Assembly (NCBI GenBank): GCA_020628165.1
Contig: JAHDFM010000016.1
Span: forward strand, 18,542-82,541
Length of the DNA: 64,000 nt
Direction of reading: 5' to 3'
Origin: Bdellovibrionales bacterium
GTDB taxonomy: Bacteria; Bdellovibrionota; Bdellovibrionia; Bdellovibrionales; UBA1609
In this document: positions 56,979 through 64,000 of the stretch, piece after piece
Layout: each line of letters begins with the position of its first letter
Position numbering within the stretch: position 1 is the stretch's first letter
Notes under the pieces: model-generated
Told to the model about the DNA's origin: nothing
The model's input: only the letters and a program-made list of their open reading frames with translations
Database searches by the model: none
Program-made: the position numbers and the translations under genes

Positions 56979-58472
56979 TTATTGATAGGTCATGATATAG
57001 GCGCTCGTATTTTTTTGATAGGATGGAATAGTAAATTGCTCAACCAAAGACTTATCTTTTACAAGAGTCTGCACTCCTTTTTGTGGGCAGTTGACACTAT
57101 CATAGGCATGACAACGGCGAGACATCTTACTATTAAAGTAAACCAAATACAAAGTGTCGAATTCTACAGTTTTTTTGTTTTTAATTATTTTTTTACAATT
57201 ATTGGCATTCTTAAAAATCATTTTATTGGCTATCGGGTCATTCTTTGCTCCCCAAAAGTAATTCCAAAGCTTTTCTCCTTGGGAAAGATCTTCTGGGAAA
57301 CAAATTAGGGACGCACTCAAGTTCTTATTTTCAAAATATTTTGCTAGGGATTGTATAGGCTCGTAATAAATATTACTGACTTGATTTTTTACTTTATAAA
57401 AGTGAACAAAGTAAGATGTCGAAAAAAATAGGATTGCAAGTGTGATGCCTTTAAAGCTTTTAAATCTTGCTAAATAATATTGAGTATTTAAGAGGTAAAA
57501 AAGAGGAAGAAGCCCAATGAAGTAAGTTATTTTAATTTCACGAGCACCCGTAAGGCTCATTATAAAAAATAATAAAAAGGTCGAGTAGAGGTAATACTTA
57601 AAAAATAAGTTAAGTTTATCATTTGTCTTGTTTTTAAGAATTTTTATTGTTGAGTAAAAAATGAGAGCCGCAAAAATGAAGTAGACTGCTGAAATGGTGA
57701 AATGAGATTCGAGCATATTGCTCCAACCAAGGCTAAATAACTCAAGCAGTGAATTTAAAAATATGTGGGGACTATTTTCATAAAATCCAGATTGACCCAG
57801 TCGGACATAAAATCGAAACAAAACAATCATTATGCCTTTGACTATAAGGGTAGTTAAAAAAGGGAAGTAAAAGATTCTATATTTTTTGTGAATGTCCTTA
57901 CGGAGCAAAAATAAAACTAAACAACATGGCAACGCGTTTGTATAAAAGGAGGCTGTGGCAGCAAAGGCGACTGTTGCTAAAAGAGCATTTGCCACTATGC
58001 TTTTATCAAATTTTTGGTAAATGAGGGTAACTACAAATATCAGTAGTAAGTTGAACATATAGGGTGAGATAGATGTTATATAATAAAAGAGGAGTTCATT
58101 TGTAAACAAAAGGGCTAGGCTTGAGAGAATAACAAAAAAAGGAAATTGATATTTAAGATAATAGAAAGCTAATAGTGCAAGAATAAAAAAGCTAAACAAT
58201 GAAATATACCTTAGCTGATAAAGGTGACTCTCATCACTGCTTTTCAACAAGCGAATAAGAAGAGGGTAGAGAGGGCCTCTATCAGCTATGACAGAGTCAT
58301 ATTTTAAAATATTAAAATAATCTAAAATGGGAAGGTTTGCCTCGTACATTTCGTGCGTTTCAGCGCGAGAAATCTCATGTTGCTGTAAATTTATTTGATG
58401 GAGTTGTATGGCATTGAAGCTGTAGATTAATAAAATTACTAATACTATGAAATAAAAAGATTTTTTCGCCAT
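56979..58472 (-). CDS. Polytopic membrane protein, GT-C/ArnT-like glycosyltransferase candidate
   Basis: Many TM segments; DSVIADRGPLYPLLIRLL luminal-loop motif; SLTGAREIKITYFIGLLPLFYLL. Confidence 0.6.
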   Translation of the reverse strand: MAKKSFYFIVLVILLIYSFNAIQLHQINLQQHEISRAETHEMYEANLPILDYFNILKYDSVIADRGPLYPLLIRLLKSSDESHLYQLRYISLFSFFILALLAFYYLKYQFPFFVILSSLALLFTNELLFYYITSISPYMFNLLLIFVVTLIYQKFDKSIVANALLATVAFAATASFYTNALPCCLVLFLLRKDIHKKYRIFYFPFLTTLIVKGIMIVLFRFYVRLGQSGFYENSPHIFLNSLLELFSLGWSNMLESHFTISAVYFIFAALIFYSTIKILKNKTNDKLNLFFKYYLYSTFLLFFIMSLTGAREIKITYFIGLLPLFYLLNTQYYLARFKSFKGITLAILFFSTSYFVHFYKVKNQVSNIYYEPIQSLAKYFENKNLSASLICFPEDLSQGEKLWNYFWGAKNDPIANKMIFKNANNCKKIIKNKKTVEFDTLYLVYFNSKMSRRCHAYDSVNCPQKGVQTLVKDKSLVEQFTIPSYQKNTSAYIMTYQ

Positions 58473-58474
58473 AT

Positions 58475-59908
58475 TTACTCATTTAAACTATAAAGTTGAA
58501 AATATATTTTTTGATTCTTATATTTTTTGGCAAGAATCTCTGTGCGTTTAAGGTCATACTTCATCATATTAGTATTGAATGAGGGCTTTAAACAATAGCT
58601 TTTATCAGACTCTGTGCAGTTGGTGTTTGAAGAATATGGTTGGTTCCAGGTGATAATTATTGGGCGTTCTCCCAAATTACTTTGAGTGCATTTGTAGTGT
58701 TCGATGTAATTATTTTGATCATTAAAAAACAAGTGAATTCTATTGAGATGATGTATACGACTTGGGTATTGAGGTAGACACACGGAAGTGGGTTTAAAGT
58801 TGTATGTTCTGAGAGATTGATTCATTGAAAGCAGAGGGGTCATTTGTAGTGATGAGAAATGACTTATGAATGGGTGGCAAATTAATACAAGTAGGGTTGC
58901 TGTAGAGATGAATTTGATAGGTAAAGATTTAAAGTTGAGAAGTAATTTAGCGACATGAATATTGAAAAGCACTAAGAGTGGAAAGTAGTATCTTGTTTCA
59001 ATTTCTTCAGCACCGGTTAAGCTCATTAAAGTAAATGTTGATAAAAAAATAAAATTATAAATAATAAAAAATCTGGCTTTTATATCAGTTGATTTTAGGT
59101 AATAAATGACGATTTTTAGTATGAAAATAATAATACATAATGCAGCAAGAAGTTTAAATGGAGGTTGTATGAAACTGAGTGAAAAGCCGTAAAAATCAAG
59201 TACTTTTAAGACTTTCTCATTAAAACCAAGTTGTAAAAAATCTGAGTAATGCATTCTATCTACAAAACGATAACGGACGATCATAAGACCTTTGATGATT
59301 GAGTAGACAAAAAGAGGAATGTTCCAGCCTAACAGTTGTGTAGCTGTAACCTTTTTATATTTTATAAGGAATAAGAATCCTAAGCAGACTGGCAAAATCG
59401 CGCTGAAGAAAGACATTACGGATAAAAGAGCGCAGGTAGATAAAATTGCAAGAGATTTTTTAGAGGTCTTAAATTCAAAGATTTTGTATATGAAAACCAA
59501 TGTGATCATAGTATTAAAAGAATAAATTGAGATGAGATGAGTCTTGTGAAAAAAATCAATATTCAAAAATGTCAATAAGACAGTGAAAAGAGCAATTTGT
59601 AGGTTCTCTTTTTTTATAAGCAAATAAATCAGTAATAAGTTAAAGCTTATAAAAAAAAGTCTAAAAACATAGATATTATCTTGATTAATAAATTTAAAAA
59701 GGTTCATTAACAGCCACTCTATAGGGCCCCTGTCTGGAGCTACAAGCCACTGGTAAGAGGTAAAATTGACATCAAAGTATGGTATTAATGAAAGGTTCGA
59801 CTGAAATAAACGAAAAGTTTCATTCCAGCCAACTTCAAAAATGAAGGCATATAAAATGGCACAGATTGTATACGTGAAGATGATGAAGTTTTTTAATATT
59901 GAATTCAA
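58475..59908 (-). CDS. Polytopic membrane protein, GT-C-like, paralogue of neighbours
   Basis: APDRGPIEWLLMNLFKFI; IIKGLMIVRYRFVDRMHYSDF; SLTGAEEIETRYYFPLLVLF. Confidence 0.6.
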   Translation of the reverse strand: MNSILKNFIIFTYTICAILYAFIFEVGWNETFRLFQSNLSLIPYFDVNFTSYQWLVAPDRGPIEWLLMNLFKFINQDNIYVFRLFFISFNLLLIYLLIKKENLQIALFTVLLTFLNIDFFHKTHLISIYSFNTMITLVFIYKIFEFKTSKKSLAILSTCALLSVMSFFSAILPVCLGFLFLIKYKKVTATQLLGWNIPLFVYSIIKGLMIVRYRFVDRMHYSDFLQLGFNEKVLKVLDFYGFSLSFIQPPFKLLAALCIIIFILKIVIYYLKSTDIKARFFIIYNFIFLSTFTLMSLTGAEEIETRYYFPLLVLFNIHVAKLLLNFKSLPIKFISTATLLVLICHPFISHFSSLQMTPLLSMNQSLRTYNFKPTSVCLPQYPSRIHHLNRIHLFFNDQNNYIEHYKCTQSNLGERPIIITWNQPYSSNTNCTESDKSYCLKPSFNTNMMKYDLKRTEILAKKYKNQKIYFQLYSLNE

Positions 59909-59910
59909 AT

Positions 59911-61422
59911 TTAAAAGGCTCCAGTCTTACTAATTTTGTAAATATCAAATGAGAAATTATTTAGGTGACGTTTTTTAGAGTACACTAACTCATGAGAGTG
60001 ATTTGTTTCACAGTTTTTTAGATCTAAAATTTTTTGACAGACATTGTCCATTTTAAAATCATACTTGAGCGTGAGTAAGTAGAAAAAATCTTTCTCGAAC
60101 ACTTTTTTTGAGTCGCAAATAAAATTTGTTTTATTTAAGTGATCATTCCTTGATTCAAAATTTTTGTGTGTATGTAAATACAAAATGTATTCGGCAAAGT
60201 GGCCTTCAGGGAAAAAGCAAATACGATCTTCTGATTTGAGCTCAAGTTGGTTGAAAAGCGCTTTGTGCATAGATATCAACGGTTCTCGAAGCATTTGATT
60301 TAAGTTAATGTTAATATTGTGTTGCTTTGTATAAGCTATGGAAAGTAAAACTGAGAGGCTTAATATAACCTTTTTAATAGATTGAATCCGAAAAATATTT
60401 TGAGATAAGTAAAAATAAAGTAGAGGGAGCACACCAAAGAAGTAGCGTGTGACAATTTCACGATAACTCAATAAATTGAGAGTAAAATAAATAACTACAA
60501 ATAAGAGTAAATATATTTTGAGAAACTTAGTAAGTTCGCTGTCATCTTTTTGTAGGGCTAATTTACCTACCAAGTAAAGAAGGAAAAATAAAGCAATTAG
60601 TGATCCTATGATATAAAGAGCAGACATTTCGGAAGACCCAAAAATGATTTCACCAGGTGGTAAATAAATGTCAAAATGCTGCAGAAACTTTTTTATATTA
60701 AATATAACCCCCTCATCATAAAAGCGTGTGCTTTTTTTTCTGTAAAACAAACGAAAATAAATGATCATTGGAGTTTTTAGGAGGAGATAGAGAAGTAGGG
60801 GAGAGTAATAGATATAATCGCGTCTTATCTTTAGGTCATTTTTCTTGTACAGAAGATATAAGCTGATAAGAATTGGTAATGCTGTCGAAAAATGAATTAA
60901 AACACACATTAAACAAACAATGGCATGTATAAATTTGTGCAAAAGAGATTTATTAAAATTAAAGTGAATCAAATATAACAAAGAAAGAGCAAACATCGCT
61001 GTTGCATATGGGGAGACGATCGTAAATAAATCAAATATTTGATAGTGGAACGCAAATAATAAACAGGTAGTTAGAGCAATGATTGGCTTACTTAACTTGA
61101 GGAATAAGACGTAGAAAATAAGAAGGCTAAAAATAAAGAAAAAAATACTTAGATACCGGAGTTGGAAAAACTGTTCACCAACAAAAGGCACAAAAAATTT
61201 AGTAAGATTGTGATAGCCAGGACCATGATCAAAATTATTTTTATGATCAGAAAACGGATTTAATGTGTCATAATAAGGGAGGTTAGTTTGATCGAGAAGC
61301 AAAGGCTCTTGAAAAGTCATTTCAAAGGTTTGACTATGCTGAATGCTGATATAGGATAAAATACAAAGAGCTATGATGAAGGCGAGATGTATTAAATTAT
61401 TTAAAGCATTAGAACTTTGCAT
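59911..61422 (-). CDS. Polytopic membrane protein, GT-C-like, paralogue of neighbours
   Basis: NNFDHGPGYHNLTKFF; LLKTPMIIYFRLFYRKKSTRFYDEG; NLLSYREIVTRYFFGVLPLLYFYL. Confidence 0.6.
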   Translation of the reverse strand: MQSSNALNNLIHLAFIIALCILSYISIQHSQTFEMTFQEPLLLDQTNLPYYDTLNPFSDHKNNFDHGPGYHNLTKFFVPFVGEQFFQLRYLSIFFFIFSLLIFYVLFLKLSKPIIALTTCLLFAFHYQIFDLFTIVSPYATAMFALSLLYLIHFNFNKSLLHKFIHAIVCLMCVLIHFSTALPILISLYLLYKKNDLKIRRDYIYYSPLLLYLLLKTPMIIYFRLFYRKKSTRFYDEGVIFNIKKFLQHFDIYLPPGEIIFGSSEMSALYIIGSLIALFFLLYLVGKLALQKDDSELTKFLKIYLLLFVVIYFTLNLLSYREIVTRYFFGVLPLLYFYLSQNIFRIQSIKKVILSLSVLLSIAYTKQHNININLNQMLREPLISMHKALFNQLELKSEDRICFFPEGHFAEYILYLHTHKNFESRNDHLNKTNFICDSKKVFEKDFFYLLTLKYDFKMDNVCQKILDLKNCETNHSHELVYSKKRHLNNFSFDIYKISKTGAF

Positions 61423-61437
61423 ATGGTTTTATGATTC

Positions 61438-62127
61438 ATGAGTAAAATTAATATTATAACTCCAGTCTACAATGAATTTGATACAATACAACCGTTTATT
61501 ACGAGTCTAAAAAACTATATAAATAGTCAAAATGCGGATGATTGCTTCCATATTATTGTGGTCGATGACGGGAGTGCTCCATCATTTAAGACACATCTTA
61601 AAGAACTCCAAGTTCAACATAATTTTCATCTGATTTCACTCCAGTTAAATCAGGGTCAGCAAATAGCTTTGATTAAGGGATTACAAGCTAGTAGAGCAGA
61701 CGCTTATATTACTATGGATTCTGATTTTCAAGACCCGATAGAATATATAGGTGCTTTAGTATATAAATGGAAACAGGGTTATGATGTTGTTAATATGGTG
61801 AGGGAATCACGTTCGCAGGATAGTTTTTTTAAAAAAGCATTTGCCAGAGTTTTTTATTATTTTTTTCATTTATTGAGTTTCGGCAATAATAAAATAGATA
61901 GTGGTGACTATAGGCTTATTGATCATTCCGTTGTTAAAAAGCTCCTAATTAAAAAAAGTCAGCGCCACTATTTAAGAGCAGAGTTGAATTGGCTCAGTAA
62001 TAACTCGTTTGATTTGAAATATGCAAGGCCAGCCAGAAAGTATGGTAGAAGTAAGTACACATTTTATAAAAGTCTTAAGTTGGCTTACTCTGCACTCTTA
62101 GTTCGTTTAGAGTATAAATTGAAGTGA
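61438..62127 (+). CDS. GT2-family glycosyltransferase (DPM1/ArnC-like, no C-terminal TM pair)
   Basis: INIITPVYNEFDTIQPFI...IIVVDDGSAPS...LNQGQQIALIKGLQASRADAYITMDSDFQDPIEYI. Confidence 0.9.
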   Translation: MSKINIITPVYNEFDTIQPFITSLKNYINSQNADDCFHIIVVDDGSAPSFKTHLKELQVQHNFHLISLQLNQGQQIALIKGLQASRADAYITMDSDFQDPIEYIGALVYKWKQGYDVVNMVRESRSQDSFFKKAFARVFYYFFHLLSFGNNKIDSGDYRLIDHSVVKKLLIKKSQRHYLRAELNWLSNNSFDLKYARPARKYGRSKYTFYKSLKLAYSALLVRLEYKLK

Positions 62128-62136
62128 ATTTGTTTT

Positions 62137-63957
62137 TTATATTAAGTTCATTTTATGTGCTATGATGAGGTTCCATAAAATGGATTTGTTGTTTTGTTTT
62201 AGGCTAAGATGTTCTACCCATTTATTTTTATAACTTTTTAGATTTGAATTAAAAATGTGTTCATATGTATTAGAATTATTAATTAAATGTTCACTTATGG
62301 GGCTAGCAAATCCATGTTTGGCCTCTGTTAGTAAATGCTTCGGGTATTTTTTATTAATCTTAAATAGAATTTTTTTTCTTCGTTTGAATTGACTTGTCTT
62401 GTGTGATGCCGGGATGATGATGAGTTTATTGAAAACGTCTTTGTTCAAATAAGGGCTGCGGTTTTCTACAGAGTTGAGTTGAGAAGCTCTGTCACGAGTC
62501 ATAAGTATACCATTAGGCAGGTAAACGCGGAGAAGTTGGTAGCTCATACACTTTTCAACATTATTTCTAAGTGTTTTGGGAACATTTAAAAATGGTTCAA
62601 ATAGTTCTTCAGTGGTTACGTTTAAACCTAGGTTTCTATTGCTTTCTGATAGGTGAGTGTTACTCATCCAAAGAGGCAGCCATAAGTGAGGGTTTTGATT
62701 TTTGACTCTTGTAAAGCGAGATAGCTTCAACTTCATTGGCATATAGCTTGAGTTATTTTTAACCACGGGTTGGATTATTTGAGTCAGAGGCAATAAAAAT
62801 TTTCTACTGATTTTATTTTTTAATAAATTGAGTGCTGTAAAAAGATTATAACCATTTAAAATTTCATCGAGACCATCACCAGATAAATAAAATTTATGAT
62901 TTAATGAGATTTTCTGAGTAAGGAAATAGTTTGGAATAAGACTGGTGTCTCCTATTGGAATATCAATTTTGTTATAAATCTCGTTCAATGCAATCTTAAT
63001 GTCAATATCAGAAACGTTGATGTCATTTGTGTCTGTCTTTAAAAAATCACATGTTTTTAGAATAGTATTTTGCTCTGAGTAAGAAGGAGAATTAAATTTT
63101 ACAGAATAGTTGATCGATTTGAGAGTTTTTTGAGTTAAATGGCAAAGAGTGAAGGAGTCAATGCCACCAGAAAGAGCCAAGGGGTAAATTTTACTGCGTG
63201 ATGTTTTATGTATAGATTCTACCAAGATTCTTCGTAGTTCATTGATGTTATAGTTTGTATTTATGTTACTAAGTTGCTCTTCAGGGTTATAATAAGTTGA
63301 GGACTGCAAGTTAATTTCTGAAAACTTGCTTTCAATAATTTGTCCTGGAAGAACTGACTTAATCTCTTTGTATTGTGTGCGCGGGGCAGGGATATAGTCA
63401 AAGTGAAGAAATTGAGTAAGGCCAATGGGGTCAATTTCTACTTTATCATTTAACAAGACTTTAAGGGGAGTGACCTCAGAAGAAAAGTACAAGTGATCAT
63501 TTATATGAGTGCAATAGTACAGAGGCTTTTGCCCATGAGGATCTCTGCAGGCTATTATATGATCTTGATCTAAATCAATAAAAACAAAGCTCCACATACC
63601 GTCAAAAAGTTCTATTGCCTTACTTCCTAAGGTTTTCAGAGCATGAAATACGACGGATGTATCAGACTCTTCAGCAGCAACGCCATGTTTTTTTTCTAAA
63701 TAGTCTCTAATTTCTAGGTAGTTATATATTTGTCCATTGAAAAGGAGATAATTGCTTTGATTGTTATCTGTATAAGGTTGAGAGCTTTGATTCTTATCAA
63801 AAAAGCTAAGTAGTGAGTGACCCATAGATAAGTGCTTTCCTTGAAATGTTTGATTTTTAATCGAAAGCTGATCTGGACCTCGGTGCCTTAGGTGAGATAA
63901 AGCATGATCAAATTGATCTATTTTTTTAGAAGAAACTGAACTCAATAGCCCACACAT
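62137..63957 (-). CDS. asnB: Asparagine synthase (glutamine-hydrolysing)-like amidotransferase
   Basis: MCGLLSSVSS (Cys2 nucleophile), LRHRGPDQLSI, LLFNGQIYNYLEIRDYL, LALSGGIDSFTLCHL PP-loop. Confidence 0.92.
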   Translation of the reverse strand: MCGLLSSVSSKKIDQFDHALSHLRHRGPDQLSIKNQTFQGKHLSMGHSLLSFFDKNQSSQPYTDNNQSNYLLFNGQIYNYLEIRDYLEKKHGVAAEESDTSVVFHALKTLGSKAIELFDGMWSFVFIDLDQDHIIACRDPHGQKPLYYCTHINDHLYFSSEVTPLKVLLNDKVEIDPIGLTQFLHFDYIPAPRTQYKEIKSVLPGQIIESKFSEINLQSSTYYNPEEQLSNINTNYNINELRRILVESIHKTSRSKIYPLALSGGIDSFTLCHLTQKTLKSINYSVKFNSPSYSEQNTILKTCDFLKTDTNDINVSDIDIKIALNEIYNKIDIPIGDTSLIPNYFLTQKISLNHKFYLSGDGLDEILNGYNLFTALNLLKNKISRKFLLPLTQIIQPVVKNNSSYMPMKLKLSRFTRVKNQNPHLWLPLWMSNTHLSESNRNLGLNVTTEELFEPFLNVPKTLRNNVEKCMSYQLLRVYLPNGILMTRDRASQLNSVENRSPYLNKDVFNKLIIIPASHKTSQFKRRKKILFKINKKYPKHLLTEAKHGFASPISEHLINNSNTYEHIFNSNLKSYKNKWVEHLSLKQNNKSILWNLIIAHKMNLI

Positions 63958-64000
63958 AGAATTATTATTACATTTTCTGAAAATTTATTACAAGCAGTTG

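Noticed and set aside
25450-61422. RiPP precursor peptide as substrate for the radical SAM enzymes
   Set aside because: Searched the few intergenic gaps; none contains a convincing short ORF with leader/core features, and most genes overlap. A precursor elsewhere in the genome cannot be excluded.
1-64000. CRISPR arrays, tRNA/rRNA genes, IS elements, prophage structural genes
   Set aside because: No regularly spaced repeats, tRNA-like cloverleaf/T-loop signatures, transposase/integrase or phage structural motifs recognised by eye.

Overview
The window has two parts. Positions 1 to ~25 kb are a fairly ordinary bacterial chromosomal backbone, probably Bdellovibrionota/delta-proteobacterium-like (organism inferred from gene content only). 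It carries pilT (partial), rng, rplU-rpmA-obgE, a nadD-rsfS fusion, rlmH, a TA-like pair with a frameshifted toxin, comF, lolA-like, rimO, hpt, bamD-like, an AI-2E family transporter, an arginine/ornithine-succinyltransferase-type cluster and mltG. Positions ~25.5 to 64 kb are a dense, AT-rich-looking accessory region. It has ten radical SAM ORFs (eleven CxxxCxxC domains), including two B12-type and six N-terminal-twitch ORFs, one of which is a tandem double protein. It also has five divergent Asp/Asn-beta-hydroxylase-like (2OG-Fe(II)) proteins, a NodU/CmcH carbamoyltransferase, a QueC-like PP-loop ATPase, an ATP-grasp ligase, a LeuA/homocitrate-synthase-like + LeuC + LeuD + HisC-like chain-elongation module without LeuB, an MmgE/PrpD protein, a peroxiredoxin-like protein whose peroxidatic Cys is replaced, a methyltransferase, an alpha/beta hydrolase and an orphan protein. 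These are followed by three tandem paralogous GT-C-like membrane proteins, a GT2 glycosyltransferase and an AsnB-like amidotransferase. The 25.5-57 kb region is the best candidate for an undescribed biosynthetic or macromolecule-modification system. Its product cannot be deduced from sequence alone. No CRISPR array, tRNA, rRNA or transposase was recognised.
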